Of a stretch of 64,000 bases of DNA, positions 17,116 to 26,308 are shown one piece after another; position 1 is the first letter of the stretch; the number at the start of each line of letters is the position of its first letter. The stretch lies in NCBI RefSeq assembly GCF_015711015.1, contig NZ_CP064653.1, positions 3,348,001-3,412,000 of the forward strand, given 5' to 3'. The stretch is from Methylomonas sp. LL1. Lineage in GTDB: Bacteria; Pseudomonadota; Gammaproteobacteria; Methylococcales; Methylomonadaceae. Both the position numbers and the translations under genes were made by a program. The notes under the pieces were generated by a model. That model was not told the DNA's origin. It saw only the letters and a program-made list of their open reading frames with translations, and did no database searches.

Positions 17116-18405
17116 TCATCCGCGATCCTGCAAACTGTAAAGCAAGCGTCCTTCCAGCAAGGTATGCGTGACTCTGCCGGTCAAGGTTTTCCCCCAGTAG
17201 GGCGTATTATGGCCGGCACTCCGCCAGGTCCGTGGATCGACCCGCCAACTGTGTTGGGGATCGAAAATACAGACGTCGGCGCGCATGCCCGCTGTCAGGG
17301 CTCCGGTATTCAACCCCAGAATCGCCGCCGGATTTTGGCTCAGGCTGGCGATAGCTTCCGACAAACCGATGCGCTGCTGTTGTGCCAGAGCCAGCGTCAA
17401 CGGCAACAGGGTTTCCAAGGCGGCGATGCCGGGCTCGGTTTCCGGAAAAGCGCCGAGTTTGGCGTCCAAATCGTGCGGTTGGTGATCGGAACAGATAGCA
17501 TCGATGGTGCCGTTCGCCAATCCTTCGCACAGATATTGGCAGTCCTCTTCGCTACGGAACGGCGGTATCACATGATAATGGCTATCGAATGGGACCACAT
17601 CGTCCTCGGTTAAATGCAGCTGATGTATCGCGACGTCGGCCGTGACATTCAGACCGTATTTCTTGGCTTGCTGGATTTTGATTACCGACTGCTTGCTGCT
17701 GATCTGGCTGATATGAATCCGGCAACCGGTCAGTTGCGCCAGCTCCAGACACTGGGCCAGCGCAATCGATTCGGCGGCAACCGGAATGCCGGGCAATCCG
17801 TAACGGCTGGCAACCTCGCCTTCGTGCGCGCAACCGTTGCCGCTCAGAGCCGCTTCGTTGGCGCGGTATATCAACAGCAAATCGTGGCTGCTGGCGTATT
17901 CCATCGCCCGCCGTAATATCAGCAAATTTCCCACCGGAGCCCGCGCGTTGCTGACGGCGATGCAGCCGGCCTGCTTCAGCGCAAACATCGAACTCAGTTC
18001 GCTACCGTCCAGGCGTTGAGTCAACGCACCGATGCTGTAAACGTGTGGATAAGCGGCGGCTTCGGCCTTGTCCTTGATATATTCCACCACGGCCGGGGTA
18101 TCGATACAGGGCTTGGTGTCGGGCGGCAAGCAAAGCGACGTGACGCCGGCACTCAGCGCGGCCCGTGTTTCAGTTTTAATCGTGCCTTTCTGGCTATGAC
18201 CGGGTTCGCGTAGCCTCACGCTCAAATCGACAAAGCCGGGACAAACGACGCTACCGGTGGCATCGATGATTTGGTCGGGAGTGAAATCGGCCGGCGGCGT
18301 CATCAAATGCAGTATCTTTCCATCGGCAATGCACAAGGAACCGACAGCATCGATGGCATTGGCCGGATCGATGATCCGGCCGTTTTCGATCAAAATCCTG
18401 GTCAT
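17116..18405 (-). CDS. pyrC': Dihydroorotase-like subunit, probably non-catalytic (PyrC')
   Basis: A 429-residue amidohydrolase-fold protein of the dihydroorotase family. The first metal-binding motif, normally D-x-H-x-H-L-R-E-P-G, reads [10 protein letters not shown] (residues 60-69), so both zinc histidines are gone (Ser62, Arg64). This matches the inactive PyrC' partner that holds aspartate transcarbamoylase dodecamers together in pseudomonads. It overlaps pyrB by four bases (ATGA), as that class does. The catalytic dihydroorotase should be encoded elsewhere. Loss of activity is inferred from the missing ligands. Confidence 0.9.
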   Translation of the reverse strand: MTRILIENGRIIDPANAIDAVGSLCIADGKILHLMTPPADFTPDQIIDATGSVVCPGFVDLSVRLREPGHSQKGTIKTETRAALSAGVTSLCLPPDTKPCIDTPAVVEYIKDKAEAAAYPHVYSIGALTQRLDGSELSSMFALKQAGCIAVSNARAPVGNLLILRRAMEYASSHDLLLIYRANEAALSGNGCAHEGEVASRYGLPGIPVAAESIALAQCLELAQLTGCRIHISQISSKQSVIKIQQAKKYGLNVTADVAIHQLHLTEDDVVPFDSHYHVIPPFRSEEDCQYLCEGLANGTIDAICSDHQPHDLDAKLGAFPETEPGIAALETLLPLTLALAQQQRIGLSEAIASLSQNPAAILGLNTGALTAGMRADVCIFDPQHSWRVDPRTWRSAGHNTPYWGKTLTGRVTHTLLEGRLLYSLQDRG

Positions 18406-19367
18406 GACGCACCTCCGTGGCTACCCATGGTCATGGTCATCACCGCCATACGCACCGCTATACCGTTTCCAACCTGCCTCAGAATGACCGACTGCGCGCC
18501 GTCCGCTACGCTGGATGCGATTTCCACGCCGCGATTAATCGGCCCCGGATGCATGACGATTGCATCGGGCTTGGCAAATCGCAGCGTGGATTCGGTCAAA
18601 CCGTAACAACGGAAAAATTCGCTTTCGCTGGGTAAAAACGCCGAATTCATGCGTTCTTTTTGCAAACGCAGCATGATAATGACATCGACATCCCGTAATC
18701 CTTCATTCAAGTCATGCAGCGGAATCACGCCCATGGATTTCACGTGTGCCGGCAACAGGGTTTTGGGGGCGATCACGCGCACTTCGGCGACACCCAGGGT
18801 ATTCAGCGCCAAAATCTGCGAGCGCGCTACCCGCGAGTGCAGTATGTCGCCGACGATAGCGACTTTTAGATTCTCAAATTGCTTTTTATGCTGACGGATC
18901 GTGAACATATCCAACATGGCCTGGGTCGGATGAGCGTGCTGGCCGTCGCCGGCATTGATCACACTGATGTGCGGCGCGGTATGCTGGGCAATGAAATGGG
19001 CCGCGCCGCTCAATGCATGGCGCACCACGAACATATCGACATGCATCGCTTCCAGGTTATGGATGGTATCCAGCAAACTTTCGCCCTTTGAGGTAGCCGA
19101 GGTAGCGATATTCATGCTCAACACGTCCGCCGATAAGCGGGTCGCGGCCAGTTCGAAAGTGGTGCGGGTGCGGGTGCTGTTTTCGAAAAACAAGTTGACG
19201 ATGGTCTTGCCGCGCAGCAGCGGTACTTTTTTGACCTGATGTTCGGAGATGCCGGCAAACGATTCGGCGGTATCTAGGATTTCGGTCAGCAAAGCCTTAT
19301 CAAGGCCTTCAATAGTCAGAAAATGCTTGAGCTTGCCGTGTTCGGTGAGTTGTATATGCGGGGTCAT
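18402..19367 (-). CDS. pyrB: Aspartate carbamoyltransferase catalytic subunit
   Basis: A 321-residue transferase that makes N-carbamoyl-aspartate from carbamoyl phosphate and aspartate in pyrimidine synthesis. The carbamoyl-phosphate loop F-E-N-S-T-R-T-R-T is intact, as are [10 protein letters not shown] (the HPTQ motif) and M-L-R-L-Q-K-E-R-M. It is followed directly by the PyrC' gene and preceded by pyrR with one base between them. No pyrI regulatory gene is present, which fits the PyrB-PyrC' enzyme class. Confidence 0.97.
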   Translation of the reverse strand: MTPHIQLTEHGKLKHFLTIEGLDKALLTEILDTAESFAGISEHQVKKVPLLRGKTIVNLFFENSTRTRTTFELAATRLSADVLSMNIATSATSKGESLLDTIHNLEAMHVDMFVVRHALSGAAHFIAQHTAPHISVINAGDGQHAHPTQAMLDMFTIRQHKKQFENLKVAIVGDILHSRVARSQILALNTLGVAEVRVIAPKTLLPAHVKSMGVIPLHDLNEGLRDVDVIIMLRLQKERMNSAFLPSESEFFRCYGLTESTLRFAKPDAIVMHPGPINRGVEIASSVADGAQSVILRQVGNGIAVRMAVMTMTMGSHGGAS

Positions 19368-19368
19368 A

Positions 19369-19887
19369 TCAAGCGGCGCGGGCCATGGTCTCTACATGAA
19401 TACCCAACGGTTCGGGGCCGGTGAGTTTGATGCGTTGCCCTTCCGGCAAATCGATGCGGGCGGCCCGGCAATCGGGTTGCAAGGGTATTTGCCGGCCATT
19501 GCGCTCTATCAGTACGGCCAGCAACACTTGGTTAGGGCGGCCATAATCGAAAATCTCGTTCAACGCGGCCCGAATGGTGCGGCCGGTGTAAAACACATCG
19601 TCGATCAGAATAAGGTTGCGACCCTCCAGATGCGGAGGCAACTGACTGGCTTTAACATTGGGATGCATGCCGATTTGGGAAAAATCATCGCGGTAAAAAG
19701 TGATGTCCAGCAGCCCCAGCGGCTCGCTAATACCCAAGCGCTGGTGCAAGTGCTTGGCAACCCAGGCTCCGCCACTGTGTATGCCGATCAACAGCGGATT
19801 GTTAAGTTTGCGTTCGGCAATTTGCCGGCGAACGGCGGCTTCGAGATTGTCGAGCAATTCGGCGATGTTTAGCTTTGCGGTTGGCAT
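19369..19887 (-). CDS. pyrR: PyrR, pyrimidine regulator / uracil phosphoribosyltransferase family
   Basis: A 172-residue type I phosphoribosyltransferase with the PRPP-binding motif [17 protein letters not shown] (about residues 88-104), including the family-typical V-F-Y-T-G-R-T. Family members bind pyr mRNA in Gram-positives or act as uracil phosphoribosyltransferases. In gammaproteobacteria with this gene order the regulatory role is less clear. I chose the ATG at 19887, which begins the conserved domain; a start 15 codons upstream is possible. No obvious attenuator was seen between ruvX and pyrR. Confidence 0.9.
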   Translation of the reverse strand: MPTAKLNIAELLDNLEAAVRRQIAERKLNNPLLIGIHSGGAWVAKHLHQRLGISEPLGLLDITFYRDDFSQIGMHPNVKASQLPPHLEGRNLILIDDVFYTGRTIRAALNEIFDYGRPNQVLLAVLIERNGRQIPLQPDCRAARIDLPEGQRIKLTGPEPLGIHVETMARAA

Positions 19888-19979
19888 TGTCGGCTTACGG
19901 TTAAGATTGTTTTTTCTAAAAAATTCAGGCAAAAAGCGAAAAAACCAAGGAGCAACCCTGTTCGCCTTATATCTTTCGT

Positions 19980-20426
19980 CTACTTATCAAACCAGCTTTG
20001 CAGGATCAGTTGGGCGGCAAGTTGATCTTGAACTGCCCATAGTTTACCAGCACTAACTTTAAGGTCATCAAATAACAATTGCTTGGCGGCAAAAGTAGTC
20101 AGAGCTTCATCGACTTGATGCACCGGCAGGTTGTAACGGCCATTCAGTTGCCGACAAAACTTTTGCATGCGCGGGGTGATGATATTGTCCGAGCCATCCT
20201 GCTGGCGTGAGATGCCCACCACCAATCCGATCGGTCGCCATTCCGCTATCAATTTGCCTATCGTATCCCAGTCCGGAACCTGATTCACGGAACGTAGGGT
20301 TTGCAACGGACTTGCGATACCGGTATCGGCATAGCCGACCGCAATGCCGATTTTTTTATTGCCGAAATCAAAGCCCAAATAAGCATCGCTGCTGAGTTTG
20401 GCGGCCAGCGGATCGTGTTTAACCAT
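19980..20426 (-). CDS. ruvX: RuvX/YqgF family putative pre-16S rRNA nuclease
   Basis: A 148-residue RNase H-fold protein. The N-terminal motif Y-L-G-F-D-F-G-N-K-K-I-G-I-A-V and the late D-x-x-A-A-x-L-I-L are present, so the acidic triad looks kept. The usual D-E-R-L-T/S-T motif reads D-E-A-L-T-T, replacing an otherwise conserved Arg. YqgF trims the 5' end of 16S rRNA and was earlier proposed as a Holliday junction resolvase. It overlaps yqgE by 8 bases. Confidence 0.9.
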   Translation of the reverse strand: MVKHDPLAAKLSSDAYLGFDFGNKKIGIAVGYADTGIASPLQTLRSVNQVPDWDTIGKLIAEWRPIGLVVGISRQQDGSDNIITPRMQKFCRQLNGRYNLPVHQVDEALTTFAAKQLLFDDLKVSAGKLWAVQDQLAAQLILQSWFDK

Positions 20427-20985
20427 GACCGGCCGTGGTCGTCAGACGGTTGATATCGATGCCCAGCTGGCTGGCGGCCGCGATCCAGCGTTGATTTATC
20501 GGAGTTTCATACAAAATGGCTTCGCCGCAAGGCGTATTCAGCCAGGCGTTTTCGATGATTTCCTTTTCCAGTTGACCGCTGCCCCAGCCGGCATAGCCCA
20601 GAGCAATCAGAAAATGATCCGGCCCCTTGCCCTTGGCTATCGCCTCCAGAATATCTCGGGAACTGGTCAGGGTGATGTTGTCGGCGGTCGAAATGCTGGA
20701 ATCCCAGTGTTGTTCACAGGGGCTATGAATCACGAAGCCGCGTTCTTGCTGAACCGGGCCGCCGGCAAAAACCGGGGTATTCAATACGCGCTCCAGATCG
20801 GTATGGATGCCCATTTGCTCGAAGATGTCCTTCAGCTTCATGCCGGTGGGGCGGTTGATCACGATCCCCAAGGCGCCTTCCTGATTATGTTGACACAGGT
20901 AAGTCACGGTATGAAAGAAATGCGGATCGAACAAGCCCGGCATGGCGATCAGAAACTGATTGTTGAGATAAGTGCTGTTGATCAT
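20419..20985 (-). CDS. yqgE: YqgE/AlgH (UPF0301) family protein
   Basis: A 188-residue protein with the family start L-x-x-Q-F-L-I-A-M-P-G-L-x-D-P-x-F, then the G-A-L-G-I-V-I-N-R-P motif and V-x-x-G-G-P-V-Q. UPF0301 proteins are found next to ruvX in many gammaproteobacteria and have no settled function, though AlgH affects alginate in Pseudomonas. Start and length agree with the family. Confidence 0.94.
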   Translation of the reverse strand: MINSTYLNNQFLIAMPGLFDPHFFHTVTYLCQHNQEGALGIVINRPTGMKLKDIFEQMGIHTDLERVLNTPVFAGGPVQQERGFVIHSPCEQHWDSSISTADNITLTSSRDILEAIAKGKGPDHFLIALGYAGWGSGQLEKEIIENAWLNTPCGEAILYETPINQRWIAAASQLGIDINRLTTTAGHG

Positions 20986-21002
20986 AACAATGATGAGTTA
21001 GG

Positions 21003-21893
21003 CTAGCGGGCAGTCATACCGGTTTCGTCGGAAAACTTCCAGACCCGGGTAACGACTAATACATTGACTTCCTTAAGCAGTTCTACCGGCAATTCCGCAA
21101 AAGGCGCGCTCATTTTAACGATGCGTTTGGCGGCTTCGTCCAATGCCGGATTTCCCGATGACCGGGCGATACGCATGCTGTAAATACTGCCGTCGGCGTT
21201 AATACCGACCTCCATCGTCAGCGATTGCGAACTGCCGGCTTTTCGCGCGGCCTCCGGATAATTCAGATTACCGGTGCGCTCGACCTTGTCCTCCCAATCC
21301 TTGACGTATTGTGCCGCCAGGTATTTATGGGTGCTGACGGAATTAACGAACTTGATTTTGCTGTCCTGCGTACTTTGCCGGCTATTGCGGATCTGTTCGC
21401 CCAGTTGAGCTATTTGTTGCTGCAAGGCTTCGGCGGTCAGTTTGGGTTTTTCTTCGACGGTTTCTTCCGCCGGCTCTTCTACCGTTTCGACTGGTGCGGC
21501 AATTTTTACCGGGGCCTTGGCTTGTGTCAGCACTTTTTGCGGGGTCGGTTTTTTGCTTTCGCGGGCCGGCTGTTTTTGCGGCTCGGCTTTGGTGGCGGGT
21601 ACCGGCTCGGTCTGCGGCGTGGGTAGGCTCAGTTTAGGCGGGACCGGTTTTTGATTGTCGTCGCCCGCACCCAACTGATGGTCGGGCGCCAAATACTTGG
21701 CCTGTTTCGGAGCTTTTTTCAGTGGCGTGTGCGACAGGGTGATCTCAATCGATTTATGGGCTTTCGCGGGTTGCGGCGCTTTGAAATTGATACCCAGCAA
21801 AATACCGACATGCACGACCGCCGCGATAAACACCGCCAATAGCAATGAATCGTTGTTTGATAGTGGCGAGGGTGTCAGATTCTGCTGGTACAT
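21003..21893 (-). CDS. TonB-like energy transducer (TonB3 type)
   Basis: A 296-residue protein with one N-terminal membrane helix (~residues 18-36), a long Pro/Lys/Glu-rich linker through ~150, a helical stretch and a C-terminal TonB domain (Y-P-E-A-A-R-K-A-G, then G-S-I-Y-S-M-R-I and a V-W-K-F end). It lies between gshB and yqgE. That order is the one around tonB3 in Pseudomonas, where it affects twitching motility rather than iron uptake. No exbBD lies beside it; an independent exbD-exbB-tonB set is at 39.4-41.3 kb. Confidence 0.88.
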   Translation of the reverse strand: MYQQNLTPSPLSNNDSLLLAVFIAAVVHVGILLGINFKAPQPAKAHKSIEITLSHTPLKKAPKQAKYLAPDHQLGAGDDNQKPVPPKLSLPTPQTEPVPATKAEPQKQPARESKKPTPQKVLTQAKAPVKIAAPVETVEEPAEETVEEKPKLTAEALQQQIAQLGEQIRNSRQSTQDSKIKFVNSVSTHKYLAAQYVKDWEDKVERTGNLNYPEAARKAGSSQSLTMEVGINADGSIYSMRIARSSGNPALDEAAKRIVKMSAPFAELPVELLKEVNVLVVTRVWKFSDETGMTAR

Positions 21894-21903
21894 ATTAACG
21901 GTG

Positions 21904-22857
21904 TTACTTGGAATCCATGCGAGATTGGATGTGATCCATTAACTGGGCGCTGATGTTGATGCCGAATTGCTTGTCAAGTTCCTGCACACAGGTTGGACTG
22001 GTGACGTTGACTTCGGTCAGATAGTCGCCGATCACGTCCAGGCCGACAAATACCAGACCTTTTTCGCGTAGCGTCGGGCCAACCTGCTCGGCAATCCAGC
22101 GGTCTCGTTCGCTGAGTTCGCGTCCCTCGCCGCGGCCGCCGGCGGCCAGATTGCCGCGGGTTTCGCCGCTGGCTGGAATTCTGGCCAAACAATAAGGTAC
22201 CGGTTCGCCGTTGACCATCAAGATGCGCTTGTCGCCGTCCTTGACTGCCGGCAGATATTTTTGCGCCATGATGTAACGCGAGGCGTGCTCGGTCATGGTT
22301 TCCAGAATCACGCTCAGATTGGGGTCGTTTTCCCGCACATGGAATATCGACGCTCCACCCATGCCGTCCAGCGGTTTCAGGATGATTTCACGGTGTTGTT
22401 GCAAAAAATCACGGATTTTTTGCGGATCGCGGGCCACCAGCGTGTCGGTGCAGCATTGCGGAAACCATGCGGTATACATTTTTTCGTTGGCATCGCGCAG
22501 TGACTGCGGCTTGTTGACCACGTAAACGCCCTGACGCTCGGCTTGTTCCAACATATAAGTGGCGTAAATGTATTCTTGATTGAAGGGTGGGTCCTTACGC
22601 ATCAGGATCACATCCAGTTCGGCCAGATGAAGTTCCTGCTCGCCAAGAAACTGATGCCATTGGTTTTCGTCGCGCTGAACCTTAACAATCCGGGTTCGGG
22701 CAAAAGTCTCGCCATTGCGCAAAAACAGATCGCCCAATTCGATATAGTGCAACTCCCAGCCGCGCGATTGCGCTTCCAGTAGCATGGCGAAACTGGTGTC
22801 TTTCTTGATGTTGATCTGGTCTATGGGGTCCATGACCATGCCGAATTTGAGAGTCAT
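21904..22857 (-). CDS. gshB: Glutathione synthetase
   Basis: A 317-residue ATP-grasp ligase that adds glycine to gamma-glutamylcysteine. Family features are plain: M-D-P-I-D near the start, [15 protein letters not shown] (the ATP loop), G-D-K-R-I-L and E-V-N-V-T-S-P-T. Length is normal. It is probably the first gene of the gshB-tonB-yqgE-ruvX-pyrR-pyrB-pyrC' run, and glutathione is also the substrate of the GST encoded at 54.9 kb. Confidence 0.97.
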   Translation of the reverse strand: MTLKFGMVMDPIDQINIKKDTSFAMLLEAQSRGWELHYIELGDLFLRNGETFARTRIVKVQRDENQWHQFLGEQELHLAELDVILMRKDPPFNQEYIYATYMLEQAERQGVYVVNKPQSLRDANEKMYTAWFPQCCTDTLVARDPQKIRDFLQQHREIILKPLDGMGGASIFHVRENDPNLSVILETMTEHASRYIMAQKYLPAVKDGDKRILMVNGEPVPYCLARIPASGETRGNLAAGGRGEGRELSERDRWIAEQVGPTLREKGLVFVGLDVIGDYLTEVNVTSPTCVQELDKQFGINISAQLMDHIQSRMDSK

Positions 22858-22997
22858 TAAAGTCCTGTTTTCATAAGTGTTCGATAAAGAATGCTAAAAT
22901 TCTATCAAATTTATTTTTCATAAGGTGGTTTACCGGTAAAAGTTTTTTTGGTATAAAGCTCGGCTATTTTGAATCAAACGCTCGCATTGAGGTAGTC

Positions 22998-23234
22998 ATG
23001 TCCAGAGTATGCCAAGTAACAGGTAAACGTCCCGTCACCGGGCACAACGTTTCACACGCAATGAACAGAACCAAAAGACGTTTTACGCCGAATCTGCATC
23101 ACCACAGATTTTGGGTGGAAAGCGAAAACCGCTGGGTTCGCCTGAGAGTATCGTCGAAAGGCATGCGTATTATTGACAAGAACGGTATCGATGCTGTGTT
23201 GGCTGACATGCGTAGCCGCGGCGAAAAAGTTTAA
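22998..23234 (+). CDS. rpmB: 50S ribosomal protein L28
   Basis: A 78-residue basic protein with the L28 start (S-R-V-C-Q-V-T-G-K) and the N-R-T-K-R-R-F-x-P-N-L motif. It forms the usual pair with rpmG, 11 bases downstream. Divergent from gshB with 140 bases between them. Confidence 0.98.
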   Translation: MSRVCQVTGKRPVTGHNVSHAMNRTKRRFTPNLHHHRFWVESENRWVRLRVSSKGMRIIDKNGIDAVLADMRSRGEKV

Positions 23235-23245
23235 GGAGAATTAAC

Positions 23246-23401
23246 ATGCGTGACAAAATCAAATTGGTTTCTAGCGAAGGCACCGGCCATTTCTACACCA
23301 CCACCAAGAACAAAAAAACCATGCCCGAGAAAATGGAGATCAAAAAATTTGATCCCGTGGTTCGCAGACATGTGATTTACAAAGAAGCCAAAATCAAATA
23401 A
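23246..23401 (+). CDS. rpmG: 50S ribosomal protein L33
   Basis: A 51-residue protein found by reading on from rpm[21 protein letters not shown] is its start, followed by K-N-K-K-x-M and the ending V-x-Y-K-E-A-K-I-K. An AAGGAGAA site lies 7 bases before the ATG. The zinc-ligand cysteines of some L33 forms are absent, so this is the C-minus type. Confidence 0.98.
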   Translation: MRDKIKLVSSEGTGHFYTTTKNKKTMPEKMEIKKFDPVVRRHVIYKEAKIK

Positions 23402-23432
23402 ACCTTTGGTTGTTACTGCTTCAAAAGCGACA

Positions 23433-23463
23433 GGCTAGTTTGGCATAACTGCTCGAACTAGCC
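23433..23463. terminator. Hairpin between rpmG and the convergent cNMP/rhodanese gene
   Basis: GGCTAGTT pairs with AACTAGCC around a 15-base loop, shortly before CCTTTTATT. It overlaps the last codons of the minus-strand gene and probably ends rpmBG transcription. Confidence 0.5.
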
Positions 23464-24780
23464 GCCGCCTTTTATTCTCCCCAGCTCGGCCTTCAACGCC
23501 TCCAGTTGCCTGGTTATTGAAGCGCACTTCAGCTCCAAAGCCATTTTATCGGCCTCCAGCGCACTACATTTTGCCTTGAGTTCCCGCACAAGCTGATGCA
23601 AATCGGTTGCCTCCGACAATACATTGCCGGTTTCGGAAGGTATTCTTGATTCAGGCTGACTGGCTGACCCGGAAAAACTGCCAGGTTCATTACTGTCATC
23701 AATCACAAATAACGCGGGCTCCGCCTGTAATTGATCCGGCCGGAGTTTGGCGATACCGCCCCTCAGAATCAGCGCATTGAATTTGTGCCTCAGTAAAATA
23801 AATGCAGCGGTTTCGCTGGTTCTGCCGTCCTTGCAGACTACAATAATCGGCCGCTGCCGGTTCAGGCTTTTGAAATACATGCGTAACGAAAAAAACGGCA
23901 CATTAATGCTGTTCGGCAGATGACTTTTCTTGTACTCGTCCGGCCCTCTGACGTCGATCAAATCGGCGCCATTGCGCACGCAGTCCTGAATATCTTGAAA
24001 CTCGATATATTTTAGCGACGGAATCTTGATCAGCTTGATAAACTGCTCCTTGTTCAGCCGCAACAACGAACTCTCGACCAGCGCGGTAACCGAAACATTT
24101 CTCGGCTCATCGGAAATCAGCGCATCCTCGCCGAAGGTATCCAGATCGCCCAATTGTGCCAGTTTAATTTCCTTGGCGTTGGGTGTCGGTTTGCGGCTGA
24201 TCAGGACCTGGCCTTTTTTGATGATGTAATAATAATCACCCTGTTCGCCTTGATTAATAATGACCTCTCCAGCTTTATAACTGACCTCTTCCAGGCTTAT
24301 CAGGATTTTTTGCAAATTGGCGGGTGGAAGCCCCCGGAATATGGGTGACTTCAATAATGTCGTCATCCAGTCATCTTTGTCTTCCAAATCTTCGACCATC
24401 ATAATGCTTTCATTCTCTTCGTAAGCTGTTTCCTGAGACGTTTTCATCATATCAGCATTCAGGCGTAAAAACTGAACTCTGCTGCCGGCAACCGCGTCGA
24501 CTTTTCTGGGGCATTGATGGGCTATCGCAAAGCGCGCGGAATTGCTACCCGCGGTAATGGTTTCGATTTTAAACGCTTCGGTTTGCAAATCGACCGAGCC
24601 ATCCAGCAGATAATACAGATCGCAATTCGCATCGCCGCGCCTGAACAAGAACTGCCCTTGTTCGGCAATTTCGATTTGCAATTGTCCGCACAAATTAGCA
24701 AATTTATGGGAAGGCAAAGTTGATACGGGTATCAATTGCCGGATGATGCGTGCTTCTTCGGACTGGGTATCGACAGCCAT
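23458..24780 (-). CDS. Double cyclic-nucleotide-binding domain plus rhodanese protein
   Basis: A 440-residue soluble protein. Residues ~15-115 form a divergent cNMP-type beta roll. Residues ~145-265 form a clearer one (G-E-V-I-I-N-Q-G-E-Q-G-D-Y-Y-Y-I-I-K-K-G-Q-V, then F-G-E-D-A-L). The rhodanese domain (~275-365) has the active-site loop C-K-D-G-R-T, so sulfurtransferase activity is possible. The C-terminal ~45 residues form a coiled coil (L-x-x-L-K-A-K-C-S-A-L-E-A-D-K). I do not know a named member; signal-controlled sulfur transfer or redox sensing is inference. Whether either roll binds nucleotide is unclear. Confidence 0.82.
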   Translation of the reverse strand: MAVDTQSEEARIIRQLIPVSTLPSHKFANLCGQLQIEIAEQGQFLFRRGDANCDLYYLLDGSVDLQTEAFKIETITAGSNSARFAIAHQCPRKVDAVAGSRVQFLRLNADMMKTSQETAYEENESIMMVEDLEDKDDWMTTLLKSPIFRGLPPANLQKILISLEEVSYKAGEVIINQGEQGDYYYIIKKGQVLISRKPTPNAKEIKLAQLGDLDTFGEDALISDEPRNVSVTALVESSLLRLNKEQFIKLIKIPSLKYIEFQDIQDCVRNGADLIDVRGPDEYKKSHLPNSINVPFFSLRMYFKSLNRQRPIIVVCKDGRTSETAAFILLRHKFNALILRGGIAKLRPDQLQAEPALFVIDDSNEPGSFSGSASQPESRIPSETGNVLSEATDLHQLVRELKAKCSALEADKMALELKCASITRQLEALKAELGRIKGGG

Positions 24781-24920
24781 GGGTTTATGCGGGATTAGAG
24801 CGCTGTAAATTGCTGCGAGTAACAGTGGGTATCATAGACGATTATGCGTTAATATTTTCAATGAAACATTTTTTTAGCCAGATTGTCATTAGTCGCAACT
24901 TAACTGCTGGAAGCAAAATT

Positions 24921-26270
24921 ATGATCAACAAAACCAAAATACTGCTGATTTTTGTTCTAGGGTTTGCCGGCTTGCAAGCTCGCGCCGCATTGCCGCTGCA
25001 AGTCGAGGGTGAAAATTTGCCCTCGTTGGCGCCGATGCTGGAACGCAGCATGCCGGCGGTAGTCAATATCTCGACCTCCACCAATGTCAAGATGCAGGAA
25101 AATCCGTTGATGAACGATCCGGTATTCCGCCATTTTTTCGGCATACCCAACAACCCGCGCCAACAACAACGAAACAGCCTGGGTTCGGGCGTCATCATCG
25201 ACAAGGATGAAGGCTATGTGTTGACCAACAACCACGTCATAGACAAAGCCGATACCATCACCGTCACCCTACGCGACGGCCGGCAACTGAATGCCAAGTT
25301 ACTGGGGGCTGATCCCGAGGCGGATGTGGCGGTGATTCAAATTCCGGCGGACAACCTGACAGCGCTGAAAATCGCCGATTCCAATCAATTAAAGGTGGGC
25401 GATTTTGTGGTGGCGATCGGCAACCCGTTCGGCTTGGGGCAAACCGTCACCTCCGGTATCGTCAGCGCTCTGGGCCGTTCCGGACTCGGCATTGAAGGAT
25501 ATGAAGACTTCATCCAAACCGACGCATCGATCAATCCAGGCAACTCCGGCGGCGCGCTGGTGAATCTACGCGGTGAATTTGTCGGCATGAATACCGCGAT
25601 ACTGGCACCCAGTGGCGGCAATGTCGGCATCGGTTTTGCGATTCCGTCCAATATGGCGATCAAGCTGATGGAGTCGTTGGTTCAACACGGCGAAGTACGG
25701 CGCGGTTTGTTAGGCGTGACCACGCAGGACTTAACCCCGGAACTGGTAAAGGCCTTCAATTTGAAAAGCCAGCACGGCGCGGCGGTCAGCCGAATTGAAG
25801 CCGGCTCGCCCGCCGAAAAGGCCGGCATGGAACCCGGCGACATCATCGTTGCGGTCAACGGCCAGGAAATCAAAAATGGCAGCAGCCAGATCCGTACGGC
25901 CATCGGCTTATTGCAGATCGGCGATACTGTCGAGTTAGAGGTCATGCGCGGGGAAGAACGCAAAACGCTGCATGCGACCATAGGCAAACCGAAACGCCCG
26001 CAATTGGCTGGCGATAGCTTGCATCCTACCTTAAAAGGCGCCACCTTGAGTCCGACCACCAAGGATCAGATTGAAGGCATCTTGCTGGAAAAAATCGAAA
26101 CTAATTCCCATGCATGGAAAACCGGCCTACGTCCGGGCGACATCATCATCACCGCCAATCGCTATCGGGTCAGGAGCCTGGATGAATTGAAACAGGTCGT
26201 CAATCCACGCGCGCCGTTACTGGTCAACCTGCAACGGGGTGGCGAAGCCTTCTTCGCGGTATTGCAATAA
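24921..26270 (+). CDS. Periplasmic HtrA-type serine protease (DegP/DegQ family)
   Basis: A 449-residue protease-chaperone. A signal peptide covers residues ~1-23. The trypsin-like domain has the full triad: His105 (T-N-N-H-V-I), Asp135 (E-A-D-V-A-V-I) and Ser209 (G-N-S-G-G-A). Two PDZ domains follow (about 255-345 and 360-449). It degrades or refolds damaged periplasmic proteins. Two earlier in-frame starts exist, but the ATG at 24921 has GGAAG 7-8 bases upstream and begins the signal peptide. DegQ and DegP cannot be told apart reliably from the sequence. Confidence 0.95.
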   Translation: MINKTKILLIFVLGFAGLQARAALPLQVEGENLPSLAPMLERSMPAVVNISTSTNVKMQENPLMNDPVFRHFFGIPNNPRQQQRNSLGSGVIIDKDEGYVLTNNHVIDKADTITVTLRDGRQLNAKLLGADPEADVAVIQIPADNLTALKIADSNQLKVGDFVVAIGNPFGLGQTVTSGIVSALGRSGLGIEGYEDFIQTDASINPGNSGGALVNLRGEFVGMNTAILAPSGGNVGIGFAIPSNMAIKLMESLVQHGEVRRGLLGVTTQDLTPELVKAFNLKSQHGAAVSRIEAGSPAEKAGMEPGDIIVAVNGQEIKNGSSQIRTAIGLLQIGDTVELEVMRGEERKTLHATIGKPKRPQLAGDSLHPTLKGATLSPTTKDQIEGILLEKIETNSHAWKTGLRPGDIIITANRYRVRSLDELKQVVNPRAPLLVNLQRGGEAFFAVLQ

Positions 26271-26279
26271 ATCATTGCC

Positions 26280-26308
26280 CGATGCTGGCTCGGATCAAGC
26301 CAGCATCG
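26280..26308. terminator. GC-rich hairpin between htrA and rep
   Basis: An 11-bp perfect stem, CGATGCTGGCT with AGCCAGCATCG, has a 7-base loop. It spans the end of the rep coding region between two convergent genes. There is no clear T-run, so bidirectional termination is only likely. Confidence 0.5.
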
